Shown here: piece by piece, positions 51,324 to 61,258 of the stretch | Layout: the number at the start of each line of letters is the position of its first letter | Position numbering within the stretch: position 1 is the stretch's first letter | NCBI GenBank assembly: GCA_020249435.1 | Contig: JADCFQ010000023.1 | Location: 1-64,000, forward strand | Length of the DNA stretch: 64,000 bases | Source of the DNA: Roseomonas sp. | Lineage (GTDB): Bacteria > Pseudomonadota > Alphaproteobacteria > Acetobacterales > Acetobacteraceae | Direction: 5' to 3' | The notes under the pieces: generated by a model | The model's database searches: none | Told to the model about the DNA's origin: nothing | The model's input: only the letters and a program-made list of their open reading frames with translations | Program-made: the position numbers and the translations under genes

Positions 51324-52922
51324 ATGATGCGTATCTTGAGGGTAGCAGCCCTGGCGCTGGCGATGATGGGACCGCTGGTCGCGTCGGCCCAGGCGCAGAC
51401 GCAGCCGCCGGCTGCGACGCGCGCCAATACCTTGCGCGTGGTTGTGCATGCCAACCTGCAAATCCTCGATCCGGTCTGGACCACTTCCTTTATCTCTGGG
51501 CGCCATGCCTATCTGATCTATGACACGCTTTACGCGATGAATTCGCGCTTCGAGCCCCTGCCGCAGATGGCTGAGGGGCACGAAATTCTTGAAGGTGGTC
51601 TGGTCTATCGCATCCGGCTGCGCGATGGCCTGCGCTTCCATGACGGCAGCCCCGTCCGGTCGCAGGATGTTGTCGTATCATTACAGCGCTGGATGAGCCG
51701 CGATGTCATGGGCCAGCAAATGGCCGCCGTGACCGAAAGGGTCACCGCGCTGGACGACCGAGCCTTCGAAATCCGCCTCAAGGAACGCTGGGGCCTGGTG
51801 CTGGATGCGCTAGCGAAGCCTTCCAACCCGCCCTTCATCATGCCGGAACGCATTGCGCAGACGCCCGCCACCACGCAGGTGACTGAAACGATCGGTTCGG
51901 GCCCCTTCATCTTTGTGCGTGAAGAATGGCGCCCCGGTAACCGCGTTGTCTATCGCCGCAACCCGGATTATGTGCCGCGCGCCGAACCGGCGGATTACCT
52001 TGCCGGTGGCAAGCGTGCCCTGGTCGAGCGTGTCGAATGGCTCTACATGCCGGATCACAATACGGCGCTTGCCGCGCTGAACGCGGGTGAGATTGATTAT
52101 TTTGAGGCGCCGCCTCTCGACTTCATCAACGTCCTTGCGCGCAACCGCAACATTCGCCTCGTCAATATTGATGCCATCGGTACGTCGGGGGTGATCCGTC
52201 CGAACCATATCTATCCGCCGTTCAACGACCCCCGCGCACGCCAGGCACTCGCGCATCTTGTGCGCCAGGAAGATTATATGCGCGTGGTGGTGGGTAATCC
52301 GCAGCTTTACAGGCCTTTCTGCGGTTCCTTCTTCATGTGTGGTTCCGGGAACGGCACTGAGGTAGGCAGCGAACCCTTCCGTGAGCCCAATGTCGAACGG
52401 GCGCGTCAGCTATTGCGCGAAGCCGGCTATAATGGCGAACCCATCGTCGTGCTGCAGCCCACCGACCGTGCGCAGTACAATGCTGCGACCATGGTGCTGA
52501 TCCAGGCGCTGCGCCGCGCGGGTGTCAATGTGGATGTGCAGGCGATGGATTGGAGCACGCTGCTGTCACGCCGCGCCAATCGCAATGATCCCTATCAGGG
52601 CGGCTACCACCTGTTCGTGACCACGCATGGCGGCCCCACCACGGCGCTGCCACCATCCAACACCTGGTTCAATACGCGTTGTGAACGTGCCAATCCCGGC
52701 TGGGCCTGCGACCAGGAACTGGTCCAGATGGTCGCCGAATGGTCGCGGGAAGCGGATCCGGCGGCCCGCAAACCGATCCTGGAGCGAATCAACCGCCGCG
52801 CCTGGGAAGTGATCCCGTATGTTCCATATGGCCAGTACAGCCAGCCAGTGGCCGTCCGGGCGAATATTCACGGCGTTCTGGAAGCCGGCATCCCGGTCTA
52901 CTGGAACATCGAGAAACGATGA
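51324..52922 (+). CDS. Peptide-type ABC transporter substrate-binding protein (family 5)
   Basis: A 532-aa DppA-like periplasmic receptor with a signal (RVAALALAMMGPLVASAQA). The mature domain has VHANLQILDPVWTTSFI, RDGLRFHDGSPVRSQDV and VERARQLLREAGYNGEP, all family 5 landmarks. It is followed by both permeases and both ATPases, so unlike the receptor at 17703 it has a full transporter. The ligand is probably the CoA-activated compound of this operon; family 5 members also carry opines, glycosides and small amides. Confidence 0.92.
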   Translation: MMRILRVAALALAMMGPLVASAQAQTQPPAATRANTLRVVVHANLQILDPVWTTSFISGRHAYLIYDTLYAMNSRFEPLPQMAEGHEILEGGLVYRIRLRDGLRFHDGSPVRSQDVVVSLQRWMSRDVMGQQMAAVTERVTALDDRAFEIRLKERWGLVLDALAKPSNPPFIMPERIAQTPATTQVTETIGSGPFIFVREEWRPGNRVVYRRNPDYVPRAEPADYLAGGKRALVERVEWLYMPDHNTALAALNAGEIDYFEAPPLDFINVLARNRNIRLVNIDAIGTSGVIRPNHIYPPFNDPRARQALAHLVRQEDYMRVVVGNPQLYRPFCGSFFMCGSGNGTEVGSEPFREPNVERARQLLREAGYNGEPIVVLQPTDRAQYNAATMVLIQALRRAGVNVDVQAMDWSTLLSRRANRNDPYQGGYHLFVTTHGGPTTALPPSNTWFNTRCERANPGWACDQELVQMVAEWSREADPAARKPILERINRRAWEVIPYVPYGQYSQPVAVRANIHGVLEAGIPVYWNIEKR

Positions 52923-52939
52923 CCTGACGGAAGCCTTTC

Positions 52940-53881
52940 ATGTGGTACTACGTCACCAAGCGCATCCTCGCGACCCTGCCCGTGATGGGCGTGGTCGCGG
53001 TCATTGTGTTCCTTCTGCTCAGATTAAGCCCCGGGGACCCGGCGGCGATCATCGCCGGGGATGACGCTACCAGTGAAGACATCGCGAAGATACGGGAGCA
53101 TCTCGGCCTGGATCGGCCTTTGCTGACGCAATTCGTACGGTGGATCGGGCAGCTCGCGACCGGCGATTTCGGCAATTCCATCTACCTGGAACGGCCCGTG
53201 CTTGGCCTGATCATGGAAAGGGTGGAGCCAACCCTGGCGCTCTCGGTGACGACCATCATCTTCGCTGTCGTGCTGGCGGTACCCATCGGTGTCCTGGCCG
53301 CCTGGCGCGCCGGCACCTGGATTGACCAGGCCATCATGGCGCTGTCGGTCCTGGCCTTCTCCGTGCCGGTTTTTTTGATCGGCTACGGGCTGGTGATCGG
53401 CTTTTCCCTGACGCTGGAACTGCTGCCGGTGCAGGGCTTCGTCAGTTTCTCCGAAGACCCCGTCGCCTTTCTTCGCCACCTCGTGCTGCCGACCGTGGCG
53501 CTTGGCCTGGTCTATACCGCGCTGATTGCCCGCATCACGCGCGCCACCATGCTTGAAACCCTCAATGAGGATTTCATCCGTACCGCCCGCGCCAAGGGCC
53601 TTGGTGAGCCGCGGGTGCTGATCCTGCACTCGCTCAAGAACGCCTCGGTGCCGATCGTCACCACCATCGGTACCGGGATTGCGCTGCTGATCGGCGGTGT
53701 CGTCGTCACGGAAAGCGTCTTTGCCGTGCCCGGGATCGGCCGCCTCACCATCGATGCCGTGATGCAGCGGGATTATCCGGTGATCCAGGGCGTGATCCTG
53801 GTTGTCGCCGGTGTTTACGTACTCGTGAATCTTCTGATTGACCTGACCTATTCCTTGCTTGACCCGAGGATACGCTACTGA
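52940..53881 (+). CDS. ABC transporter permease (DppB type)
   Basis: A 313-aa inner-membrane permease with the N-terminal YYVTKRILATLPVMGVVAVI segment, six predicted helices and the coupling loop DFIRTARAKGLGEPRVLILH around residues 205-225. It forms the first half of the pore with the DppC-type partner, whose start overlaps its stop (TGATG at 53879-53883). It starts 17 bases after the receptor gene. Confidence 0.92.
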   Translation: MWYYVTKRILATLPVMGVVAVIVFLLLRLSPGDPAAIIAGDDATSEDIAKIREHLGLDRPLLTQFVRWIGQLATGDFGNSIYLERPVLGLIMERVEPTLALSVTTIIFAVVLAVPIGVLAAWRAGTWIDQAIMALSVLAFSVPVFLIGYGLVIGFSLTLELLPVQGFVSFSEDPVAFLRHLVLPTVALGLVYTALIARITRATMLETLNEDFIRTARAKGLGEPRVLILHSLKNASVPIVTTIGTGIALLIGGVVVTESVFAVPGIGRLTIDAVMQRDYPVIQGVILVVAGVYVLVNLLIDLTYSLLDPRIRY

Positions 53882-54768
53882 TGGCTGCCACCGACATCAC
53901 TGCCGCAGCCGCCATCATCCCAAGGTCGCGCAGCGCGACAGGGCTGCTGCGCCGCGCGGCCCGGCGCCCGCTGCCCGTGCTGGGCAGCGCCCTCCTGATT
54001 GTCCTGATACTCTCTGCGCTGTTCGCGCCCTGGCTCACGCCATATGACCCGTTTGAGATGAATGTGGTGGACCGGCTGCTGCCACCGAATGAGACCTATT
54101 GGTTCGGCACAGACGCCTTTGGCCGTGATATCTTCACCCGTACGCTCTATGGCGGGCGCGTTTCCTTGGTGATTGGCGCGGCGGTCGCGGTTGCGGCCAC
54201 GCTGGTCGGTCTTCTGATCGGCGTGGTCGCTGGTTATTTCCGCACGGCTGATGCCATCCTGATGCGCATCATGGATGGGTTGATGGCGATTCCGGGCATT
54301 CTTCTCGCCATCGCGCTCATGTCACTCACGCGGGCCAGTATCTGGGTCGTTATCCTGGCCATCACCATCCCTGAAGTGCCGCGCGTGGCGCGCCTCGTGC
54401 GCTCGGTGGTCCTCTCGGTGCGCGAACAAGTCTATATCCAGGCAGCGAGTGCCGTGGGCACGCGGTTTCCGCGGCTGATGCTGCGCCATATACTGCCCAA
54501 TACCTTCGCGCCGCTGATCGTGCAGGCGACGTATATCGCCGCTTCTGCCGTACTGGTCGAAAGTTACCTCAGCTTCCTCGGCGTCGGAACCCCGCCGGAG
54601 ATTCCGTCCTGGGGCAATATCATCGCGGAAGGCCGGCTTTATGTGCAGATCGCCTTCTGGAATATTCTTTTCCCGAGCGTCTTCCTTGCGGTCATGGTGC
54701 TTTCCATCAACATTCTTGGCGACGGGCTACGCGACATGCTCGACCCCCGCCTGGCGCGGAGGATCTGA
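53881..54768 (+). CDS. ABC transporter permease (DppC type)
   Basis: A 295-aa permease with the OppC-type N-terminus (LLIVLILSALFAPWLTPYDP then FEMN), FGTDAFGRDIFTRTLYGGR, and the coupling loop EQVYIQAASAVGTRFPRLML. It pairs with the DppB-type subunit. The stop overlaps the ATPase start by one base. The N-terminal ~20 residues include an unusual Ala/Ile stretch before the first helix. Confidence 0.92.
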   Translation: MAATDITAAAAIIPRSRSATGLLRRAARRPLPVLGSALLIVLILSALFAPWLTPYDPFEMNVVDRLLPPNETYWFGTDAFGRDIFTRTLYGGRVSLVIGAAVAVAATLVGLLIGVVAGYFRTADAILMRIMDGLMAIPGILLAIALMSLTRASIWVVILAITIPEVPRVARLVRSVVLSVREQVYIQAASAVGTRFPRLMLRHILPNTFAPLIVQATYIAASAVLVESYLSFLGVGTPPEIPSWGNIIAEGRLYVQIAFWNILFPSVFLAVMVLSINILGDGLRDMLDPRLARRI

Positions 54769-55760
54769 TGGCCGCCGAGCCTGTCCTGCGGGTCGAGGGG
54801 CTGCGCACGGAATTCGCGACCGGCGATGGGCCGCCGGCGGTCGCGGTCAATGACCTTTCTTTTGAGGTGAATCGCGGTGAGACTCTCTGCATTGTGGGCG
54901 AATCCGGTTGCGGCAAAAGCCTGACGGCGCTGTCCGTTTTGCGCCTGCTGCCGCGGCCCTATGGGCGGGTCGGTGCCGGGCGCGTGCTGCTCGAAGGCCG
55001 GGACCTTGTGCAGGTGTCGGAACCCGAAATCCGCGAAGTCCGGGGCCGCGCTGTCTCGATGATTTTTCAGGAACCGATGACGAGCCTCAATCCAGTGCTG
55101 AACATCGGTCGCCAGATTGCCGAGACGGTGATGGTGCATGAAGGCCTGCCCTGGCAAGCCTGTATGGACCGCGCACTTGAAATGCTGCGCCAGGTGCGCA
55201 TTCCCGAACCGGAACGCCGCCTGCATGAATATCCGCATCAATTATCCGGCGGCATGCGTCAGCGCGTCATGATCGCCATGGCGCTGGCCTGCCGCCCACG
55301 CGTGCTATTGGCCGATGAACCCACCACGGCGCTTGATGTCACCATCCAGGCGCAGATCCTTGATCTGATCCGTGATTTGCAGCGGGAGACTGGTACAGCC
55401 GTTCTGCTGATCACCCATGACCTTGGCGTGGTTGCGGAAATGGCCGACCGCGTGCTGGTGATGTATGCGGGCAGCAAGGTTGAGGAAGGAACTGCCGAGG
55501 AAATCTTCGACGCGCCCACCCACCCCTATACGCGCGGCCTGATGGGCGCGATGCCGCATTTGGGGGGTGCCCATGGTGGGCGGCTGGCCGAAATTCCTGG
55601 TGTGGTGCCGGCGCTGAAGGCACGGCCCCCCGGTTGTCCTTTCGCGCCCCGCTGCAGCATCGCGACATCGCGCTGCCATGTTGAAGCGCCGCCTCTCCGC
55701 AATTTTGCAGGTAGCCACAACGTCGCCTGCTGGGAAGTCGGTCAAGGAGCTGTGGCATGA
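54768..55760 (+). CDS. ABC transporter ATP-binding protein (DppD type)
   Basis: A 330-aa ATPase with Walker A GESGCGKS, signature LSGGMRQR, Walker B VLLADEP and the oligopeptide-transporter C-terminal extension with a Cys-rich motif ([15 protein letters not shown]). It couples with the DppF-type subunit encoded next, overlapping by four bases. It energises import through the permeases at 52940-54768. Confidence 0.93.
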   Translation: MAAEPVLRVEGLRTEFATGDGPPAVAVNDLSFEVNRGETLCIVGESGCGKSLTALSVLRLLPRPYGRVGAGRVLLEGRDLVQVSEPEIREVRGRAVSMIFQEPMTSLNPVLNIGRQIAETVMVHEGLPWQACMDRALEMLRQVRIPEPERRLHEYPHQLSGGMRQRVMIAMALACRPRVLLADEPTTALDVTIQAQILDLIRDLQRETGTAVLLITHDLGVVAEMADRVLVMYAGSKVEEGTAEEIFDAPTHPYTRGLMGAMPHLGGAHGGRLAEIPGVVPALKARPPGCPFAPRCSIATSRCHVEAPPLRNFAGSHNVACWEVGQGAVA

Positions 55761-56740
55761 ATGCGGAGCCTCCAGTTCTGCAGGTCCGCGACCTTGTCAA
55801 GCACTATAGCGTGGGCGGCGGTTTTTTCGGACGCGGGCGCAAGCAACTTCGCGCCGTGGATGGCGTTTCCTTCAGTATAGGGCAGGGGGAAACGCTCGGC
55901 CTGGTAGGGGAGAGCGGCTGCGGCAAGTCCACGGTTGGCAAGGCAGTTTTGCGCCTGGTTGAACCAACCTCCGGCCATGTTTCATTGGAAGGTGAGGAGA
56001 TCACCGGCCTTGGCAGCGCTGCCCTGCTCGAACGGCGCAAGCGGATGCAGGTCATTTTCCAGGATCCCTATTCGTCATTGAACCCGCGCATGACGGCGGG
56101 TGAAATCGTGCAGGAACCGCTGATCAATTTCGGTATCGGCTCGCGCGCTGAACAGCGTGATCGCGTCGCCATGCTCTTTGCCCGCGTGGGGCTGCGTCCG
56201 GACCAGCGCGCCAATTATCCGCATGAATTTTCCGGCGGGCAGCGGCAAAGGCTCGGCATTGCGCGGGCCTTGGCGCTCGGCCCCAGCGTGATTATCGGGG
56301 ATGAGCCGGTCTCAGCACTTGATGTCTCGGTGCAGGCACAGGTCATCAATCTGATGATGGACCTGCAGCAGGAATTTGGCTTGAGCTATCTTTTCGTCGC
56401 GCATGATCTTGGGGTTGTGGAGCATATCAGCCACCGCGTCGCGGTGATGTACCTTGGCAAGATCGTCGAAATTGCCGCGCGCGCTGCCTTGTTCGAAACG
56501 CCACGGCATCCCTACACGGAAGCGCTGCTGGCCGCCGTGCCGGTCTCTCACCCCCGGGCGAGGCGGGCGCGTACCGTTCTGACGGGTGACGTGCCAAGCC
56601 CGATCAACCCGCCCCCAGGGTGCCGCTTCCATACGCGCTGCCCGATCGCGGTCGCGCGCTGCCGGCAGGAGGAACCGGCGCTGGTGTTGGACGCGTCAGG
56701 CCATGGTGTCGCCTGTCACCTTCGCGCTGCAACCGCGTAG
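55757..56740 (+). CDS. ABC transporter ATP-binding protein (DppF type)
   Basis: A 327-aa ATPase with Walker [26 protein letters not shown], signature FSGGQRQR, Walker B VIIGDEP and the C-terminal [15 protein letters not shown] cluster motif. It completes a canonical Dpp/Opp transporter. The start overlaps the stop of the DppD-type gene (ATGA). The LacI-family regulator begins 16 bases after its stop. Confidence 0.93.
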   Translation: MNAEPPVLQVRDLVKHYSVGGGFFGRGRKQLRAVDGVSFSIGQGETLGLVGESGCGKSTVGKAVLRLVEPTSGHVSLEGEEITGLGSAALLERRKRMQVIFQDPYSSLNPRMTAGEIVQEPLINFGIGSRAEQRDRVAMLFARVGLRPDQRANYPHEFSGGQRQRLGIARALALGPSVIIGDEPVSALDVSVQAQVINLMMDLQQEFGLSYLFVAHDLGVVEHISHRVAVMYLGKIVEIAARAALFETPRHPYTEALLAAVPVSHPRARRARTVLTGDVPSPINPPPGCRFHTRCPIAVARCRQEEPALVLDASGHGVACHLRAATA

Positions 56741-56756
56741 GACCTTTGCTGCGCAG

Positions 56757-57848
56757 ATGAAGACAAAGGCAAGCACGCCGCAGCCAGGGAGCAAAAGGCG
56801 CAGAAAAGCCAGCGCCCCAAAGGTGCGGCTGGAAGAAGTGGCGCAGGAAGCCGGCGTTTCTGCTGCCACCGTGTCACGCGTGCTCAACAATGCCTCATTG
56901 GTCACGCAGGATCTGCGCGACAAGGTGCTGAAGGCGACATCGAAGCTGGGTTATGTTGCGCATGGCGCGGCAAGGGCGCTTGCGTCGCGCCGATCGCGCG
57001 TGCTGGGCGCGGTGGTGCCCAATCTTTCGAACACGATTTTTTCTGACATGATTGAAGGCTTCCAGCAGCGGCTGGAACCGCAGGGCTACACCATGCTGCT
57101 GGCCACCTTCAATTATGATGAGGCGGCGGAATTTCGCAGCGTCCGCACCATGATCGAACGTGGCGTGGATGGGCTGGTGCTGGTTGGTGTGACCCACAGC
57201 AAGGAACTCGAAGTACTGCTGAATAGCTCTGGCATTCCCTTCATACAGACCTGGGCGCCGGCACGGGCCAGCGCGCACCCAACTATCGGCTATGACAACG
57301 CGACTGCTGCTCGGTTGCTGGTGGATCATCTTGTCGGGCTGGGGCATCGCGACATCGGGGTTGTGGCCGGGCTTACCCAGCACAATGATCGCGTGCGGGC
57401 GCGCATCGCGGGCCTGCGCGCGGCGATGCGCCGCCACCGCATTCCCTTGCCCGCGGATCGTATTGTCCAGACGGAGTATCGCATCGCCAAGGTACGCGAG
57501 GCCTTTCGCGTGCTTCAGCGAAAGGGCGAGTTGCCTACAGCCTTGATTGCCAATAACGACATCGTGGCGCTTGGCCTGCTGCTGGAAGCGCAGGCGCAGG
57601 GTATCCGCGTGCCGGCGCAGCTTTCGATTATAGGCGTCGGCGATCTTGAGATCGTGACGCATATGCGGCCACCGCTGACAACGGTGCGTTCACCCAAACA
57701 TACAATCGGCGCCATGGCTGCCGATTACCTTCTCGCCCGCATCAGCGGGCATGACTTCGCCTTACCCGAAGAACTCCCGCTTGAACTCGTGGTCCGGGGT
57801 TCTACCGCCCCGCCGCGCACGACCCGCCGCAAGGATATTTCAGCATGA
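56757..57848 (+). CDS. LacI-family transcriptional regulator
   Basis: A 363-aa regulator. A Lys/Arg-rich leader of about 22 residues precedes the LacI helix-turn-helix (RLEEVAQEAGVSAATVSRVL) and hinge helix (AARALASRRSRVLGAVVPNL), then a periplasmic-binding-protein-like sensor domain. ATG at 56757 is chosen; the frame extends upstream into the ATPase gene without likeness. It lies inside the operon between the transporter and CoA transferase, overlapping the latter by four bases. It probably represses the operon in response to the transported compound or its CoA ester. Confidence 0.9.
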   Translation: MKTKASTPQPGSKRRRKASAPKVRLEEVAQEAGVSAATVSRVLNNASLVTQDLRDKVLKATSKLGYVAHGAARALASRRSRVLGAVVPNLSNTIFSDMIEGFQQRLEPQGYTMLLATFNYDEAAEFRSVRTMIERGVDGLVLVGVTHSKELEVLLNSSGIPFIQTWAPARASAHPTIGYDNATAARLLVDHLVGLGHRDIGVVAGLTQHNDRVRARIAGLRAAMRRHRIPLPADRIVQTEYRIAKVREAFRVLQRKGELPTALIANNDIVALGLLLEAQAQGIRVPAQLSIIGVGDLEIVTHMRPPLTTVRSPKHTIGAMAADYLLARISGHDFALPEELPLELVVRGSTAPPRTTRRKDISA

Positions 57849-60457
57849 CGACTGCGCCGAGCACCCTGCCACTCACGCGCGACAAGGCCGGGCATCTGCC
57901 AGGCATGCTTGAAGGTTTGCGTGTTATCGAATTGGCCGATGAGACAGCCGAATATGTCGGCATGGCACTCGCCGGCCTGGGTGCCGAGGTCATCAAGGTG
58001 GAACCCCCGCAGGGTTCTTCCACCCGTGCCATTGGCCCCTTCCTGGATGATGATCCCGGCCCCGAGCGGTCGCTGCATTTCTGGGGCTATAATCGCGGCA
58101 AGCGTTCCGTCGTGCTTGACCTTGACACGCCGGACGGCCAGCAGAAATTCCGACAGCTTCTCGCCTCCGCCGATATCTACCTTGATGCGAGCGAGGGCAG
58201 GGCGGCATCTGCGCTGGGCGTTGCCGCGCGTGACATCGCGGCGGAGTTTCCCGGCCTGATCGCCGCGCGCATGTCGCCCTTTGGCGATGAAGGGCCCTGG
58301 AAGGATCACAAGGCATCAGACCTGATCCATCTGGCGCTGGGCGGGATCATGATGAATTGCGGCTATGATCCGGATCCGTCCAAGCATTACGACCTGCCGC
58401 CGATCGCGCCGCAGCTTTGGCACGCCTACCATATCGCGGGCGACCAGATGGTTGTGGGCATCCTGGCCGCGCTGATCCATCGCCTGCATACGGGTGAAGG
58501 CCAGGATCTGTGTGTGGCGATTCACGAAGCGGTGTCGAAGAATACCGAGCTTGATGTCATGTCCTGGGTGATGCGGCGCGCGCCGCTATTCCGCCAGACC
58601 TGCCGGCACGCGATCGAAAAACCCACACATGTGCCAAGCATTGGCCATACCAAGGATGGGCGCTGGTACATCGCCGCCGGCGTCTCTGTGCGCGATCAGA
58701 CAAGCCTTGTGCCCTTTCTGACCGGCTATGGCATGGCGGCGGACCTGCAGGCGCCGGGCGGCAATGCCGATACCAAGGCGCGCAATGTTCCGGGCTCGGG
58801 CGCGGATGACGAGGCAAAGTCCCATGTGCTTGAGATTGTGCAGCGCTTCATCCGATCCTTCCGCTACGAAACCATGCCCTGGCGGGAAGCGCAGGCGGCT
58901 GGGCTGCTGTGGTCGCCGCTGCGCAAGCCGCACGAAAACGTGCTTGATGCGCATTGGCAGACGCGCGGTACCTTTGCTGAGGTGGAACATCCAGAACATG
59001 GGCGCGCCTTCCATTATCCGGTCAGCCGATGGCTCTCCTCCGAAACAGTGTGGAAATCCGGTCGCCGCGCCCCGCTCTTGGGTGAGGATACGGAAGCCGT
59101 GCTTGGTGCGCTGGCGCCGAGGAAGCCGCTGACGCAGCCGGCAAGGCCGCGCAGTGATGCGCCGCCGCGGCTTTCCCCGCATGAAAAGCCGTTTCCGTTG
59201 CAGGGCGTACGGATCTTCGATTTTTCCTGGTTCCTTGCCTCGGCGGGCGGCACCCGCTTCGCCGCGGCGCTGGGCGCTGATGTGATCAAGGTCGAGTGGA
59301 AGGACAATCCCGATACGCGCCTTGCGGCCATGTCGCCCGTTGGCGGGCGTGCAGCGCGCGATGCTGCGACGGCGCCGCTCAAGGGTGTGACTGATTCCGA
59401 TATGGGCGGGCAGTTCAACAACAAGAACTCAGGCAAAAGCGGCATCTCGCTCAATATCCGCCATCCCAAGGGCATGGAGATTGCGCGCCGCCTGATCGGC
59501 ATGTCTGACGTGGTGGCGGAGGGCTTCTCGCCGGGTGTGCTGCAGCGGCTTGGCCTTGGCTATGATGTGCTATGCTCATTGCGGCCTGACATCATCTATG
59601 TGCAGCAATCGGGCATGGGCGGCATTGGTACCTATGGGCGCTTCCGCACCATTGGCCCTGTCGCTGCGGCCTTTGCCGGCACTTCGGAGATGTCCGGCCT
59701 GCCCGAACCGGCCATGCCCGCGGGCTGGGGTTATTCCTTCCTTGACTGGATCGGTGCCTATAGCTTCGCGACAGCGATCATCGGCGCGCTTTATCACCGC
59801 GACCGCACCGGCAAGGGGCAGTGGATTGATAGTTCGCAATGCGAATCAGGCATTTTCCTGAAGCCGGTGCCGATCCTTGATTGGTCCGCGAATGGGCGGA
59901 GCTGGAGCCGCATCGGCAACCGTTCCCCCTATAAGCCGGCCGCGCCGCATGGCGCCTATCGCTGCGCCGGGCAGGATCGCTGGATTGCCATCGCCGCCTT
60001 CGACGAAGCCCAATGGCAGGCACTTGTTCGCGTGGCGGGTCGCACGGCCTGGCTGGCGGACCCGCGCTTCGCGACGCTGGAAAGCCGCCTGCTGCACCAG
60101 GACGCGCTGGATATTGCGATAACGGAATGGACGCAGGATCAGGATGCCTATGTCTGCATGGCGGCGCTGCAGGCGGCGGGCGTGCCGGCGGGCGTCTGCC
60201 AGACGGCGGAAGACCGATGCGACAATGACCCGCAGCTTCCGGCACTCTCCTGGCTCACGGAAGTCACGGGCACCAAGATCGGCCGTTGGCCAGTGACCGA
60301 AATTCCAACAAAGCTTTCCGCCACGCCGCCCTATAGCGGTGGCATCATCAATCGCGGCGCGCCTGGCTATGGTGAAGATAATGCCCGCATCCTGGGTGAG
60401 CTGCTCGGTTATTCTTCCGCGCAGGTCGCGGCGCTGGCCGAAGAAGGGGTGATTTGA
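57845..60457 (+). CDS. Double-domain family III CoA transferase (CaiB/BaiF type)
   Basis: An 870-aa protein with two CoA-transferase family III domains in tandem (~20-430 and ~450-870); most relatives are single ~400-aa chains. The first half has GLRVIELADETAEYVGMALA, AEVIKVEPPQGS and D159 in the SDLIHLALGG segment, where the catalytic Asp is expected. The second half has GVRIFDFSWFLASAGGTRFA and NKNSGKSGISLNI, but its matching segment (RTIGPVAAAFAGTS) lacks that Asp. It probably moves CoA between acids to activate the imported substrate. It overlaps the LacI gene (ATGA) and is five to eight bases from the phosphoesterase. Confidence 0.88.
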   Translation: MTTAPSTLPLTRDKAGHLPGMLEGLRVIELADETAEYVGMALAGLGAEVIKVEPPQGSSTRAIGPFLDDDPGPERSLHFWGYNRGKRSVVLDLDTPDGQQKFRQLLASADIYLDASEGRAASALGVAARDIAAEFPGLIAARMSPFGDEGPWKDHKASDLIHLALGGIMMNCGYDPDPSKHYDLPPIAPQLWHAYHIAGDQMVVGILAALIHRLHTGEGQDLCVAIHEAVSKNTELDVMSWVMRRAPLFRQTCRHAIEKPTHVPSIGHTKDGRWYIAAGVSVRDQTSLVPFLTGYGMAADLQAPGGNADTKARNVPGSGADDEAKSHVLEIVQRFIRSFRYETMPWREAQAAGLLWSPLRKPHENVLDAHWQTRGTFAEVEHPEHGRAFHYPVSRWLSSETVWKSGRRAPLLGEDTEAVLGALAPRKPLTQPARPRSDAPPRLSPHEKPFPLQGVRIFDFSWFLASAGGTRFAAALGADVIKVEWKDNPDTRLAAMSPVGGRAARDAATAPLKGVTDSDMGGQFNNKNSGKSGISLNIRHPKGMEIARRLIGMSDVVAEGFSPGVLQRLGLGYDVLCSLRPDIIYVQQSGMGGIGTYGRFRTIGPVAAAFAGTSEMSGLPEPAMPAGWGYSFLDWIGAYSFATAIIGALYHRDRTGKGQWIDSSQCESGIFLKPVPILDWSANGRSWSRIGNRSPYKPAAPHGAYRCAGQDRWIAIAAFDEAQWQALVRVAGRTAWLADPRFATLESRLLHQDALDIAITEWTQDQDAYVCMAALQAAGVPAGVCQTAEDRCDNDPQLPALSWLTEVTGTKIGRWPVTEIPTKLSATPPYSGGIINRGAPGYGEDNARILGELLGYSSAQVAALAEEGVI

Positions 60458-60464
60458 GGCCGTG

Positions 60465-61247
60465 ATGCAGGGCCCGGCATGGGAACAGGACATCGTCTTC
60501 ATCGGCGATATCCATCGTCAGTGGCGGCATATTACGCAGGGCCTTGCCAAGGCCGCGCGGCGGCCACGTGTGGCGGTACTTCTTGGCGATATGGAATGCG
60601 ATCAGCCGCTGGATGTTGCGGCTGCACCGCTGCTCGATGCCGGGATCAAGGTGCATTGGATCTGGGGCAACCATGATTATGATGGCGGGCCCGAGATGTG
60701 GACCAACCTAGTGGATGCGGGCCGCAATCCGCGCACTCGCCCGGGTGAGCTTAATGCGCGCGTCGCCGATATCGGTGGGCTGCGCATTGCGGGGCTGGGC
60801 GGCACTTTTCGGCGCCGTGTCTGGGAACCGCCGGGGCCGCCGCAGCTACGCTCGCGCAATGAACTGCCGGCCGACATGACCAGCCTTGGCCCTGACTGGA
60901 CCGAGGCGCAGCGCCGTTCCATGGCCGATGCACTCGCCGCCATGGCGATTTGGCCTGAGGATGTCGATGCGCTATCGGCGCTACGCGCCGATGTGCTGGT
61001 GACGCATGAGGCGCCATCAAGCCATCCGCAGGGCGTTGCAGCGCTCGATGCGCTGGCGCGACGGATGGGCGCGCGCCTTGTCATCCATGGGCACCACCAT
61101 GTCTGTTACCGCGCGCGCGCTGAAGACGGGCTGGAAGTGCAGGGCGTTGGTGCCGGTTGGGGAATAGGGCTTGATGGCCGGCCATGGTGGCCAGGCGAAG
61201 CTGATCGCTGGTTGGGCAATCCGCCCGCCGGCTGGTCGCATCTTTAA
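60465..61247 (+). CDS. Metallophosphoesterase
   Basis: A ~260-aa calcineurin-like phosphoesterase with the five metal motifs in order: GDIHRQW, GDMECDQ, GNHDYDG, THEAPSSH and HGHHH. It is cytoplasmic. The position after the CoA transferase suggests a housekeeping or regulatory phosphatase for a pathway intermediate or nucleotide, but no substrate can be read. GTG at 60462 or ATG at 60465 starts it; the spacing is typical of operon genes. Confidence 0.87.
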   Translation: MQGPAWEQDIVFIGDIHRQWRHITQGLAKAARRPRVAVLLGDMECDQPLDVAAAPLLDAGIKVHWIWGNHDYDGGPEMWTNLVDAGRNPRTRPGELNARVADIGGLRIAGLGGTFRRRVWEPPGPPQLRSRNELPADMTSLGPDWTEAQRRSMADALAAMAIWPEDVDALSALRADVLVTHEAPSSHPQGVAALDALARRMGARLVIHGHHHVCYRARAEDGLEVQGVGAGWGIGLDGRPWWPGEADRWLGNPPAGWSHL

Positions 61248-61258
61248 GGATTCTGCCC

